Below the pieces are notes generated by a model, which had not been told where the DNA came from, searched no databases, and was given only the letters and a program-made list of their open reading frames with translations. Shown here in pieces: positions 26,236-35,084 of a stretch of 53,458 nucleotides of DNA. Every line of letters starts with the position of its first letter. Position 1 is the stretch's first letter. The translations under genes were made by a program, and so were the position numbers. The DNA comes from Streptomyces celluloflavus (GTDB lineage: Bacteria > Actinomycetota > Actinomycetes > Streptomycetales > Streptomycetaceae): positions 1-53,458 of the forward strand of contig JOEL01000045.1 of assembly GCA_000720995.1 (NCBI GenBank), written 5' to 3'.

Positions 26236-28320
26236 TCAGGCGGCGCCCGCGTAACCCCGCAGCCGTTCCAGTTCGGCGGCCACGTCCGTGAGGGTGGCGC
26301 AGTCCGGGACGGGCCGTAGCTCGGGAGCCGGGGCGGCGGGGCCCGGCCACCGGGGGTCCTCCAGGGCGTCGGCCATCGCGGACAGCGCCCGGCACAGCCG
26401 CTCCGCCTCGTCGGTGCTCGGGCGGCGGGCGCCGTGGTCGAGGCGTACCGCGCAGGCCGTCGCGGCGTCCACGATGCGTTCGGCCGCGGTGACGACGGTC
26501 AGCCAGTCCGGGGTGCGGCCGCCGCGGGCGGCGAGGAGTTCGGCCGCGGCGCTCTCCGCGGCGGCCCGTGCCTCCCCCAGCGCCCGGTAGGCGGCCCGGC
26601 GCAGCGCCAGCCGCTCGGTGGGGTCCTGCCCCGGCGCCGCCTCCAGGACGTGCCGCAGGAACTGCTCGGTGGCGCGCAGCGCGGCGGTGACGCGCTGGCC
26701 GACTCGGCGGCGCGGGTCGGCGAGCTGCGGCAGATGGCCGACGACGAGCACGATGCCGCAGGCGATGGAGGTATCGGCGATCCGCTCGCCGGCGGCCTGC
26801 GGAGCGCCGCTGACGTACACGAACGACAGCACCATGAGGGTGATCGCGACGGTCTGGAGCGCGAAGTGGCGGGTGGCGAACGGCAGCAGTGCGCCGCCCG
26901 CCCCGGCCACCAGCGCCGGCCACCACGAGCCGGTCAGCACCAGCCCGGCCCCGGCGAAGAGCAGCACACCGGCAAGGGTGCCGGCGAACCGGTTGACCGT
27001 ACGGGAGAAGAGCGGGCCGAGGTCCGGTTTGACGAGGAAGGTGACGGTCGCCGGGAGCCAGTACCAGTGGTCGGCCCGCAGCAGCAGGGCCACGGCGGTG
27101 GCCGCGGCGATGCAGACGGCGACCCGCAGGCCGTAGCCCCGTCCGGCGGGTCCGAGCATGCTCCGCCCGGGGCGTGTCCGCCCGCTGATGAGACGGAACG
27201 CCCGGCGGGCCGCGGTCACCGGGGCGGCACGGCCGGGCGGCGCCGGCCGCGCCGGTCCGTCCGGCCCGGGGGTGGCTCCCGTCCCCAGGGCGGGCGCGGG
27301 CTCCGGGCCCGTCGGCTCCGTCGGCGACGGCTCGGCCGGTGAGGTCTCGGTCGGCGACAGCGGCTGCGGGCGGGCGAAGACGACCGCGGCGTCCAGGAGG
27401 GCGCGGTCGAAGGCGCCGCGCGCGGCGGAACCGGTCTCCGGGGCCGACAGGGTGCCCGGCGGGCGGCCGCTGCGCAGCGTCTCGGCGAACCGCCGGGGGC
27501 TCTCCGCGACCCGGGACGGCAGCGGACGGGCCTCCCACAGGAGCGCGACGCTGGCCTCGCACAGCCGCGTCGCCGCGGTGAACCGCTCGGCCAGCAGGAG
27601 TTCCTCCGGACGGACCCGGCGGTGCAGCAGCCGGCCGGTCAGCCGGCGCAGCCGCAGCGCCTCGTCCGCGCGGTCCAGGGCGGCGGTCACCTTGCGCCGG
27701 GCGGGCTCGGCGCCGGGTCCGCCGGCCGCGCCCAGCGCGTCGGCGAGCGCGTCGAAGACGGTGGCCACCACCGCCCGCTCACCGCTGAGCGGGCCGCCCG
27801 CGGGGCGCGGCGAGCGCAGTACCAGGCGCAGCAGGAGCAGCCACAGGCAGCCGGCGAGGACGTAGAGGGCCTTCATCCAGGGCGCGCCGGGCAGCGGCAT
27901 ACCGGCGCCGAGGATGGTGGTGGCCAGCATCTGCATGCCCGCGTTGGACCGTACCGGCCCGGCCACGCTGCCCGCGCCGGAGACGAAGCCGACGGCGAAG
28001 AGCGCCGGGACCACCCACCAGCCCGCGCCGGCGGACTGGAGCGAGGCGCCCATCAGCATGCCGAGGGCCGAGGCGAGGGCGGGCAGGCCGATGTGGACGA
28101 TGCCGGTGCGGCGGGTGCCGGGCCGGTCGTTGACACCGGCCAGCATCGAGCCGAGGCCGGTCAGTACGCCGGCCGCCGGATGGCCGGTCGCGATACCCGC
28201 GCCCAGCAGCGGCCCCGCGCACAGGGTGCCGCGGGCGACCGCCGCCCACGGGACGGGCAGCCGCTGCCAGCGGAAGGGGTGGGCGAGCCAGGCGGGCACG
28301 GCGCGCTGCGCGCGGGGCAT
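26236..28320 (-). CDS. FUSC-family integral membrane protein (aromatic acid exporter-like)
   Basis: This is a 694-residue membrane protein with two blocks of about five to six hydrophobic segments (near 30-190 and 380-520). They are separated by a long soluble region rich in Pro/Ala/Glu and followed by a C-terminal soluble domain. RLVLRSPRP and the second block PATVTFLVKPDLGPLFSRTV, with RFAGTLAGVLLFA, match the FUSC/ArAE type of efflux protein. The ATG at 28320 has GAGGAGG four bases upstream, which fixes the start. A repetitive Pro/Thr/Glu segment (TETSPAEPSPTEPTG) sits in the middle. The substrate is unknown and no accessory membrane-fusion gene is adjacent. Confidence 0.85.
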   Translation of the reverse strand: MPRAQRAVPAWLAHPFRWQRLPVPWAAVARGTLCAGPLLGAGIATGHPAAGVLTGLGSMLAGVNDRPGTRRTGIVHIGLPALASALGMLMGASLQSAGAGWWVVPALFAVGFVSGAGSVAGPVRSNAGMQMLATTILGAGMPLPGAPWMKALYVLAGCLWLLLLRLVLRSPRPAGGPLSGERAVVATVFDALADALGAAGGPGAEPARRKVTAALDRADEALRLRRLTGRLLHRRVRPEELLLAERFTAATRLCEASVALLWEARPLPSRVAESPRRFAETLRSGRPPGTLSAPETGSAARGAFDRALLDAAVVFARPQPLSPTETSPAEPSPTEPTGPEPAPALGTGATPGPDGPARPAPPGRAAPVTAARRAFRLISGRTRPGRSMLGPAGRGYGLRVAVCIAAATAVALLLRADHWYWLPATVTFLVKPDLGPLFSRTVNRFAGTLAGVLLFAGAGLVLTGSWWPALVAGAGGALLPFATRHFALQTVAITLMVLSFVYVSGAPQAAGERIADTSIACGIVLVVGHLPQLADPRRRVGQRVTAALRATEQFLRHVLEAAPGQDPTERLALRRAAYRALGEARAAAESAAAELLAARGGRTPDWLTVVTAAERIVDAATACAVRLDHGARRPSTDEAERLCRALSAMADALEDPRWPGPAAPAPELRPVPDCATLTDVAAELERLRGYAGAA

Positions 28321-28581
28321 GGGCCTCCTCAGACGACGGCGGACGGATGGCGGTGAGCGGAATCCGAGGGGCGTCATCGGCCGACGGTGCTGCTACCAGC
28401 CTAAGGTCCTGGTTTGTCCGGATGATTCCCGGAGGGTTACACCAAGATCAAGCGAGGTCCGCGGGCCTGCCCCGGCGCCCGGCCCCGCCGCCCGTCCGCT
28501 CCCCCGCACCCGTGCCCCGTCCGCCCCACCGTGCGCCTGCGAGCGGCCGGACCGCTCTTCGCCCGCACCGGCCCGAACGGT

Positions 28582-28587
28582 TAGCGT
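28582..28587 (+). promoter_or_regulatory. -10 element TAGCGT, leaderless
   Basis: TAGCGT ends six bases before the ATG of the D-amino-acid oxidase gene, with no ribosome site between. Confidence 0.5.
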
Positions 28588-28593
28588 CCTGCC

Positions 28594-29598
28594 ATGACGA
28601 TCGACGAAAGCGGTGTCCTGGTCATCGGTGGCGGCGTGATCGGCCTGACGTCGGCCATCGCGCTGGCGGAGAGCGGCCGCCGGGTGCGGCTGATCACCCG
28701 CGATGCGGTCGGCGGGACGACCTCGGCGGTGGCCGGCGGACTGTGCTGGCCGTACCGCGTCCAGCCGTACGCACGGGCCGTGCGGTGGTCCGTGCGCTCG
28801 TACGAGGTGCTCGCCGCTCTCGCGGAGCGGCCGGCCGAGACCGGCGCCCGGATGGTGACGGGCACCATGACGGCCGAGGTGGCGGACGGGACCGCCGGCC
28901 CGCCCGCCGCCGACGACGGACTGGCCGCCTGGTACGAGGCGGTGCCCGAGCTGCGGCGGGCGCGCCCGGACGAGCTGCCCGAGGGCGGTGCGTCGGGGTG
29001 GCGGGCCCGCACTCCCCTGGTGGACATGCCGGCCCATCTCCGCTATCTGGAGCGCCGGTTCGCGGCGGCGGGCGGGGTGGTGGAGCGGCGTCCCGTCACC
29101 TCTCTGGCGGAGGCGGGCCGGGAGGCCGGCACGGTCGTGAACTGTTCCGGACTGGGGGCGCGCGACCTGGTGCCCGATCCCGGGGTGTATCCGGTGCAGG
29201 GGCAGTTGGTGATCGTCGAGAATCCGGGCGTCGAGGAGTGGTTCGTCTCCGCCGCCCCGGGCGCGGCGGAGACGACGTATGTGCTGCCGCAGCCGTACGG
29301 GGTGGTGCTCGGCGGTACGGCGTGCGAGCACGCGTGGTCGCGGGAGCCGGACCCCGCCGTCGCGGTGGCGATCGTGGCGCGCTGTGCGCGGCGCTTCCCC
29401 GCACTGGCGCGGGCCCGGGTCCTGGCGCACCGGGTGGGCCTGCGGCCGGCCCGGTCCGAGGTGCGGCTGGCGGCCGAGCGGCTGCCCGGCGGGGCGCTGT
29501 GCGTGCACAACTACGGGCACGGCGGCGCGGGCGTGACCGTGGCCTGGGGGTGCGCGGACGACGTGGTCCGCCTGATAGCGGAGGCGGACGCCGCCTAA
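28594..29598 (+). CDS. D-amino-acid oxidase (FAD-dependent)
   Basis: This 334-residue DAO-family flavoenzyme oxidises D-amino acids to keto acids, ammonia and hydrogen peroxide. The FAD fold is VLVIGGGVIGLTSAIALAES (residues 8-27). SAVAGGLCWPYR, VVNCSGLGARDLVPD, YPVQGQLVIVENP and the C-terminal HNYGHGGAGVTVAWG are hallmarks of DAAO. The last motif contacts the flavin and active site, and the Arg in VGLRPARSEVRL is in the substrate-carboxylate position. The ATG is preceded by TAGCGT without a ribosome site. Its stop overlaps the stop of the convergent M14 peptidase gene by 3 bases. No peroxisomal-type tail is expected or seen. Confidence 0.93.
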   Translation: MTIDESGVLVIGGGVIGLTSAIALAESGRRVRLITRDAVGGTTSAVAGGLCWPYRVQPYARAVRWSVRSYEVLAALAERPAETGARMVTGTMTAEVADGTAGPPAADDGLAAWYEAVPELRRARPDELPEGGASGWRARTPLVDMPAHLRYLERRFAAAGGVVERRPVTSLAEAGREAGTVVNCSGLGARDLVPDPGVYPVQGQLVIVENPGVEEWFVSAAPGAAETTYVLPQPYGVVLGGTACEHAWSREPDPAVAVAIVARCARRFPALARARVLAHRVGLRPARSEVRLAAERLPGGALCVHNYGHGGAGVTVAWGCADDVVRLIAEADAA

Positions 29599-30992
29599 CG
29601 GGTGCCCGGAGGGGCCGCCCCGCGCCCGGCGCCGGGTTCCCCGCCCTGCCCGTTGTCCGCTTCGCCGCGGCCGCAGACGGGTACCGGCGTCGCGCTCGTC
29701 AGAGGGGACGCGGCCCGCCCGTCCAGCAGCAGCGGTACGAGGGTGCGCAGCGGCTGGCGCAGCGGCACGTCGGCGCCGCGGCCGTGCCGTCGCACCGCCA
29801 CGCCGTGCAGCGCCAGGGCGTTCCCGACCCGGGCGAACTGGGTGGCGTCGAGCCGGTAGGCGCACGGCGGGTGGGCGAGGATCTCAGCGTCGGTGGCGGG
29901 TTCGTTGTCGGCGCCGCCGAGGTAGACCGGTCCGCGGTCGGTGTATCCGGAGCGCCGGGCGGCGGCGGTGGCCGCCTCGATCCGCGCGCGGTGCCGGTCG
30001 GCGAAGGTGAACGCGCCGCGCAGGCCCGCCCGTTGCGAGTCGACCCGGCGCCGGTTGTTGCGCGCGGGGTCGGCCCGCTCGGCGTCGGTGAGCGCGTCGA
30101 CTCGGGTCTCGACGAGCAGGCCGACCGCGCCCTTCACGCCCGCGGCGTTGCGCAGGATCCGCTCCTGTCCGTCGCCGGCGACCTGCTTGACGGGGTCGCC
30201 GGTGCGCGGGTCGGTCCAGATGCCGTAGACACCGGTGCTGAATCCCGCCTTCCGGACGGCCGGTGCGACGAACTCCTCGGCGAGCGCGGTGGCTTCGCGG
30301 TGCACCGCGTCCGACGTGTTGAGGTTGCGCGGCCACAGCGTCAGCAGATCCTTCCGGTAGTACGGCGCGGTGGGGCCGTACTCGTGCAGGTCGTAGACGG
30401 TGCCGGGGCGGTAGTCGCGCAGCACGCCGGCCACCGCGCGGGCCTCGGCGGTGGTCAGGGCGAGGTGGTCGCGGTTGATGTCGGTGCCGTCGGAGTTGCC
30501 GCGTCTGTCGGCGGCCCGACCGTCGGGGTTGGCGGTCGGTACGACCAGCACGCTGGTGTGTGCGAGGAACCGGCGGGTCGCCCGGTCCGTGGCGTACGCG
30601 AGGTCGCGGACGGTGCTCAGACACGCCTCGCGGCCGGCCGGTTCGTCGCCGTGCTGCGAGCAGACGAGCAGCACGGAGTTGCCGCGCCGGACGTCCTGGG
30701 GGCGCGCCGGAGCCGGGGCGCCGATCCGGACGAGCTGGAGGGGGCGGCCCTGCGCGGTGGCGCCGATCCGGTCGACACGGACCCGGGACGTGGCCCGGCC
30801 GACGGCGGCGAGGAAGTCCTGCTCCTCCGGCTGGGTGGTCCAGCGGACGCCGTGGCTCGTCTCGAAGCCGGTACGGGGCGGCGCGGAACCGGCCCGGCCG
30901 GCGGGCGGGGCGTCCGGCAGGGTCACGCCGAGCGTGGCCGTGAGGCCGACGGCCAGCGCCACGTGGGCGAGGCCACGGGAGCGGGGTATCAC
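29595..30992 (-). CDS. Secreted M14-family zinc carboxypeptidase
   Basis: This 465-residue exported metallopeptidase has a signal peptide within residues 1-30 (RGLAHVALAVGLTATLGVTL, then a Pro/Ala/Gly run). Zinc ligands are SQHGDEPAGREA (HxxE) and YDLHEYGP (His). TDINRDH (the NR motif) and the late LLVETRVD (catalytic Glu) complete the M14 site. A C-terminal domain of about 110 residues follows the catalytic fold. The start is the GTG at 30992, with GGAGG eight bases upstream; the very long open frame beyond it is antisense noise. A terminator separates it from the S15-type gene. It releases amino acids from extracellular peptides. Confidence 0.9.
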   Translation of the reverse strand: MIPRSRGLAHVALAVGLTATLGVTLPDAPPAGRAGSAPPRTGFETSHGVRWTTQPEEQDFLAAVGRATSRVRVDRIGATAQGRPLQLVRIGAPAPARPQDVRRGNSVLLVCSQHGDEPAGREACLSTVRDLAYATDRATRRFLAHTSVLVVPTANPDGRAADRRGNSDGTDINRDHLALTTAEARAVAGVLRDYRPGTVYDLHEYGPTAPYYRKDLLTLWPRNLNTSDAVHREATALAEEFVAPAVRKAGFSTGVYGIWTDPRTGDPVKQVAGDGQERILRNAAGVKGAVGLLVETRVDALTDAERADPARNNRRRVDSQRAGLRGAFTFADRHRARIEAATAAARRSGYTDRGPVYLGGADNEPATDAEILAHPPCAYRLDATQFARVGNALALHGVAVRRHGRGADVPLRQPLRTLVPLLLDGRAASPLTSATPVPVCGRGEADNGQGGEPGAGRGAAPPGTR

Positions 30993-31070
30993 GGGGGTGC
31001 CTCCCTTGGGTCGGGCGGAGTCGGACGGGCCGGGGTGCCACGGCGGAGGGACGGGGTGGAGGGTGCCGGG

Positions 31071-31099
31071 CGGGGCCGCCCCCGAGTGGGGCGGCCCCG
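31071..31099 (-). terminator. Hairpin terminator after the S15-type peptidase gene
   Basis: Twelve-base perfect arms CGGGGCCGCCCC (31071-31082) and GGGGCGGCCCCG (31088-31099) enclose CGAGT, seven bases past the stop at 31106. The M14 gene downstream is therefore likely a separate unit. Confidence 0.75.
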
Positions 31100-31105
31100 G
31101 CGGGG

Positions 31106-33073
31106 TCAGCCCGCGGACGGCAGGTGGCCGGCCGGGCGCGGCGGGGCGAGCCCGGCCAGCGGCCCGCCGGTGCCGGCCGTCCTCGGTGCGGTGCCCGCCG
31201 TCGCGCGGGCAAGTGCCGGGGCGCCGCCGGTCAGCGGCAGCCGGGCGGTGGTGCGGGCGAGGTCGAGGGTGAGCTGCGGTTTCGAGTCCGGCGGGTCGAT
31301 CAGGCCCGCGTCGGTCCCGGCCACGATGAGCGCGAGGCGGTGTCCGGCGGGCACGATGTGGTCGCTGGCGGCCAGATCCAGGGTGATGGTGTACGGCCTG
31401 CCGGGGGTGAGCGGGCGGCCCTTGTGGTCGTCGGCGTAGTTGCCGAGGTCGGCCCAGCCGCGGCTGAAGACGGTGTATCCGACCTGCCGGGTGTCGGCGG
31501 CGGTCTCCCGGAAACAGCCGGTGTCGCCCCGGTTGCCGGCGCCCCAGCAGGTGCTGTCGGCCAGGGTGGTGATGCCCTCCCCGGCGCCCGTGTAGTTGCG
31601 GATGGTGTCCGGGCCGAGGTCCGCCAGGACGGCCGAGAGGTGTGCGGTCGCGGTGCTGGGGGTGGCGGTCACGGTCACCGTGCCGGAGCCGGACAGCCGC
31701 AGCGGCGCGGTCAGCGGGCCGGTGCTGAACCCGGCCTTGGCGGGGGTCGGTTCGTCGATCCGGGCGGCCCAGTCGCCCTCCCCGAGCTGAGGGTCGTCGG
31801 TGAACGTCGCGGTCGCGCCCCGTGGTGCGGGGGTGGTGCCCAGGGTGCCCACGCCGGGTGTGGCACCGTTGCGCGGCCGCAGTGTGGTGGCCGTGGTGCC
31901 GACGGCGGGCCACTGCGGGTCGGTGGACCAGGTGCCGGGGGCGCGCTCGATGTCCGCCATCGGGGCCCGCTCGATGCCGTTGTCGTAGCCCATCAGATAG
32001 TGGTCGAACCACCGGTGCAGGGTGTCGACCCACTCCGGACGGCGGTAGTCGAACGGGTCGACGTGGCCGGTCTGGGACAGCCAGATCTTGCGCTCGACAC
32101 CGTGCCGGGCGAGCGCGTCCCACCACCGGCCGGCGTTCCGGGTGCGGACGTTGAGGTCCTGCATCCCGTGGACCAGGAAGACGCTGGCGTGGACCTTGCC
32201 CGCGTTGCGGACGTAGTCGCGTTCGGTCCACAGATCGGTCCAGTCGCCGCTGCGCGGGGCGCCGTCGACGAGTTTCTGCTGCACGGCGGCGCAGTGCTGG
32301 TGCGCGGCGGGGCTCTCGACGACGTCCGCGAGCCCGTCGGGTCCCGAGTCGTAGAGCGGGGCGCCTTTGGCGAAGTAGTAGTCGTACCAGGAGGAGATGC
32401 CGGCGATCGGGACGATGGTCTCCAGGCCCCGGACGCCGGTGGCCGCGACGCCGTTGGCGATGGTGCCGTCCCAGCTCTTGCCGATCATGCCGGTACGGCC
32501 GTTCGACCAGTCGGCGGTGACGGGTTCGCCTCCGGTGCGGGTGCGGTAGGCGCGGCCTCTGCCGCCCAGCCAGTCCACGACGGCTTTCGCCGACTGGATG
32601 TCGGAGCGTCCGCCGACGTCCACACAGCCGTCGGAGCGGTTGGTGCCGGCGAGGTCGACCAGGACCGTCGCATAGCCGCGCGGCACGAAGTAGTTGTCGT
32701 AGTAGAGCGGGAACTGGACCGGGCGGCCCTGGGCGTCGTACGTCTTGCGCTGACTGTCGTTGCCGCGCCCGCAGCAGGAGTAGTACGGACTGGCGTCCAT
32801 GATTACGGGGATCCGGCGGCCCTGCTGCGCGGGTTCCCTGGGCCGGACGATATCGACGGCGACCCGGTCGGTCTTCCCGTCCGCGTCGCCGTCGAGCCGT
32901 GTGTCCACCCAGACCGATTCGCGTATGGCGTGGTCGTAGGAGTAGACGGGTCTGCTCTCGGTGGGTGCCGTCTGTGCGGCGGCCGGTCCGATGAGGGCGG
33001 ACAGCAGGGCGACGACGGCCGCCACCACGAGTGCTTTCCAGGGGATGCGGGTGACCCGCGCAGGAATCGTCAC
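31106..33073 (-). CDS. Secreted Xaa-Pro dipeptidyl-peptidase (S15, CocE/NonD hydrolase)
   Basis: This 655-residue exported serine peptidase cuts dipeptides ending in Pro. The signal peptide is WKALVVAAVVALLSALIGPAAA (residues 12-33). The nucleophile is in GMIGKSWDGTIAN (GxSxD-type), the acid in FLVHGMQDLNV and the His in LSQTGHVDPFDY. The C-terminal jelly-roll domain (from about 440 on) is that of the X-Pro family. The start is a GTG at 33073. TACCGT (33085-33080) seven bases before it could be a -10 for a leaderless mRNA, as no ribosome site is present. It is divergent from the M1 aminopeptidase gene. Confidence 0.93.
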   Translation of the reverse strand: MTIPARVTRIPWKALVVAAVVALLSALIGPAAAQTAPTESRPVYSYDHAIRESVWVDTRLDGDADGKTDRVAVDIVRPREPAQQGRRIPVIMDASPYYSCCGRGNDSQRKTYDAQGRPVQFPLYYDNYFVPRGYATVLVDLAGTNRSDGCVDVGGRSDIQSAKAVVDWLGGRGRAYRTRTGGEPVTADWSNGRTGMIGKSWDGTIANGVAATGVRGLETIVPIAGISSWYDYYFAKGAPLYDSGPDGLADVVESPAAHQHCAAVQQKLVDGAPRSGDWTDLWTERDYVRNAGKVHASVFLVHGMQDLNVRTRNAGRWWDALARHGVERKIWLSQTGHVDPFDYRRPEWVDTLHRWFDHYLMGYDNGIERAPMADIERAPGTWSTDPQWPAVGTTATTLRPRNGATPGVGTLGTTPAPRGATATFTDDPQLGEGDWAARIDEPTPAKAGFSTGPLTAPLRLSGSGTVTVTATPSTATAHLSAVLADLGPDTIRNYTGAGEGITTLADSTCWGAGNRGDTGCFRETAADTRQVGYTVFSRGWADLGNYADDHKGRPLTPGRPYTITLDLAASDHIVPAGHRLALIVAGTDAGLIDPPDSKPQLTLDLARTTARLPLTGGAPALARATAGTAPRTAGTGGPLAGLAPPRPAGHLPSAG

Positions 33074-33224
33074 GGGGCGGACGGTAGCGCGGCCGCATCC
33101 CGCGCGTAAGGGTGCGTGGCGGGAGCGGGGTGTCGCAGGTGACGGAGGATGCGGACGGGAAAGAGGTTGATGCTGCGGGTGTATGACGGTTCATGTCGGT
33201 CATGTGTCAGGTGGGGCCATGGAC

Positions 33225-33253
33225 ATGACGGTGACCTGGTGGGTACATAGGGT
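33225..33253 (+). promoter_or_regulatory. Promoter candidate for the M1 peptidase gene
   Basis: ATGACG (33225-33230), a 17-base spacer and TAGGGT (33248-33253) lie 37 bases before the GTG start. An imperfectly spaced repeat GTCATGT (33199-33205) / ACATGAC (33223-33229) overlaps the -35 and might be an operator. Confidence 0.45.
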
Positions 33254-33290
33254 CTGAAGAGATCCATCTCCCCTACGAGTTGGAGGACTC

Positions 33291-34802
33291 GTGCGTCACA
33301 GACTTCTCGTCCCGGGCGCGGCCGCGCTCAGCCTGCTGCTGGCGATCCCGGCATCGGCGGCCGACTTCACGCCCGGCGCTCCGGGTGTGGGCGACAGCTA
33401 CTACCCCGAGAGCGGAAACGGCGGATACGACGTTTCCCACTACGACCTGCGGCTCAAGTACCAGCCGAAGACGGACCTGCTGGAGGGCACGGCGACGCTG
33501 CTCGCCACCACCACCCAGGACCTCTCCCGTTTCAACCTGGACTTCGGCCTGAAGGTCAGCGAGATCCGGGTCAACGGCAAGAAGGCGACCTACGCGACCT
33601 CCGGCAAGCACGAGCTGGAGATCACTCCGGCCACGCCGCTGGAGAAGGGCAAGCAGATCAGCGTCGTCGTGCGCTATGCCGGCAAGCCCTCCGAGCTGAA
33701 GATCGACAACTTCAGCGCCTGGGCCCGTACGCCCGACGGCGGCGTGGTGGCGCAGGAGCCGGACTCCGCCGTGTGGTGGTTCCCGAGCAACGACCACCCC
33801 ACCGACAAGGCGACGTTCGACATCTCGGTCGCGGTCCCGGACGGTACCCAGGCGATCAGCAACGGCGTGCTGACCTCGCAGTCCTCCAAGCTCGGCTGGA
33901 CGCGCTACAACTGGCGCTCGGACAAGCCGCAGGCGACGTATCTGACGACGCTCGCCATCGGCAAGTTCGACATCACCACCGACAAGACCGCGAACGGCCT
34001 GCCGGTGCTCAACGCCGTCAGCAAGGACCTCGGCGCGAACGAGGGGGCGGCGCGGGCGAGCATCGAGCGCACCGCCGAGGTCACCGAGTGGCTGGAGGGC
34101 GTCTTCGGCCCGTATCCGTTCAACTCGGTCGGCGGCTATGTGCCGAACGTGCCGGCCGGTTACGCCCTGGAGACCCAGACCCGCCCGTTCTACGGCAAGA
34201 AGGCGTTCGACCGGGGCGCCAACGTCTCCGTCGTCGTGCACGAGCTGGCGCACCAGTGGTACGGCGACAGCGTCTCGCTGAAGGACTGGAAGGACATCTG
34301 GGTCAACGAGGGATTCGCCGCCTACAGCCAGTGGCTCTGGTCGGAGAAGGAGGGCGAGGGCACCGCGCAGGAGCTGGCGGACTACGTCTACGCCCAGCAT
34401 CCGGCCGATGACCCGTTCTGGAAGGTCAAGCCGGGCGACCCGGGCGCGGACCGGCAGTTCGATTCGGCGGTCTACGACCGGGGTGCGCTGGCGCTCCAGG
34501 CGCTGCGCGACAAGCTCGGCGACCGGACCTTCTTCAAGATTCTCAAGGCGTGGCCTACGGAGCACCGGTACGGCAACGCCTCGGTGGCCGACTTCGTGAA
34601 GTTCGCCGAGCAGAAGTCCGGCAAGCCGCTGGCGGAGTTCTTCGACACCTGGCTGTTCCAGCCGTCCAAGCCGGCGGCGGCCGCGACGAAGTCGACGGCA
34701 CAGCGGTCGTTCCGCGCCGCGCAGACACCGGTGGCGCAGCCCAAGTCCTGGAAGCAGATCGCGGCCACGCACGATATGCACGTGCAGCCGCACCGGCACT
34801 GA
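33291..34802 (+). CDS. Secreted M1-family metallo-aminopeptidase
   Basis: This 503-residue zinc peptidase of the aminopeptidase N family is exported by an N-terminal signal (RLLVPGAAALSLLLAIPASA, cleavage near residue 24). The zinc site is HELAHQWYGD at 317-326, with the third ligand in VNEGFAAY (E340), exactly HEXXH-X18-E. The substrate-binding GxMEN-type motif reads GYALETQTRP, that is, with ALET in place of GAMEN, as in the short single-subunit M1 group. It is shorter than full APN because the C-terminal helical domain is reduced. GGAGGA lies five bases before the GTG. It is followed by a strong terminator. Confidence 0.94.
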   Translation: MRHRLLVPGAAALSLLLAIPASAADFTPGAPGVGDSYYPESGNGGYDVSHYDLRLKYQPKTDLLEGTATLLATTTQDLSRFNLDFGLKVSEIRVNGKKATYATSGKHELEITPATPLEKGKQISVVVRYAGKPSELKIDNFSAWARTPDGGVVAQEPDSAVWWFPSNDHPTDKATFDISVAVPDGTQAISNGVLTSQSSKLGWTRYNWRSDKPQATYLTTLAIGKFDITTDKTANGLPVLNAVSKDLGANEGAARASIERTAEVTEWLEGVFGPYPFNSVGGYVPNVPAGYALETQTRPFYGKKAFDRGANVSVVVHELAHQWYGDSVSLKDWKDIWVNEGFAAYSQWLWSEKEGEGTAQELADYVYAQHPADDPFWKVKPGDPGADRQFDSAVYDRGALALQALRDKLGDRTFFKILKAWPTEHRYGNASVADFVKFAEQKSGKPLAEFFDTWLFQPSKPAAAATKSTAQRSFRAAQTPVAQPKSWKQIAATHDMHVQPHRH

Positions 34803-34847
34803 CCGAGCATTCACGTCCCCCATCTCCCTTCTCCGGCTGGGCTGTTG

Positions 34848-34886
34848 CTCGCCGTCGCGGCGGATATCCGCCGCCGCGACGGCGAG
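34848..34886. terminator. 16-base perfect hairpin terminator
   Basis: Arms 34848-34863 and 34871-34886 are exact complements with a 7-base loop (ATATCCG). This is the longest perfect stem noticed in the window. It lies 46 bases past the M1 peptidase stop. The symmetric GC-type stem should stop transcription in both directions. Confidence 0.88.
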
Positions 34887-35009
34887 CCGGCGCACCGGGC
34901 GGCCCGGGGTGTGCCGGTGGCGGGAACCGGCGACGGCACCGGCCTCGGCGGCCCGCGGAGGGAGCCGCCCGGCAAAGGCCACGGCCTGTCCATCTCCCAC
35001 CCACCGAGG

Positions 35010-35027
35010 GGTTACCCAGAGGTAACC
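35010..35027. promoter_or_regulatory. Inverted repeat GGTTACC-CAGA-GGTAACC upstream of the sphingomyelinase gene
   Basis: Seven-base perfect arms lie 58 bases before the GTG start, the place for an operator at or just upstream of a promoter. It is not the direct-repeat form of a PHO box. The regulator is unknown. Confidence 0.5.
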
Positions 35028-35084
35028 GCAGCTGATGTGATGAGCGACACCGAACCAACCCCCCACCCTCCGTAGGGAGATTCC

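Noticed and set aside
26236-28320. A fused two-gene reading because of the Pro/Glu-rich middle
   Set aside because: The frame is continuous, codon use is even, and FUSC proteins normally have two membrane blocks separated by a soluble part.
29595-33203. A 1202-codon minus-strand frame that could be a giant secreted peptidase
   Set aside because: The M14 protein begins at the GTG at 30992 with a ribosome site and signal peptide. The upstream part is an off-frame reading of the S15-type gene.
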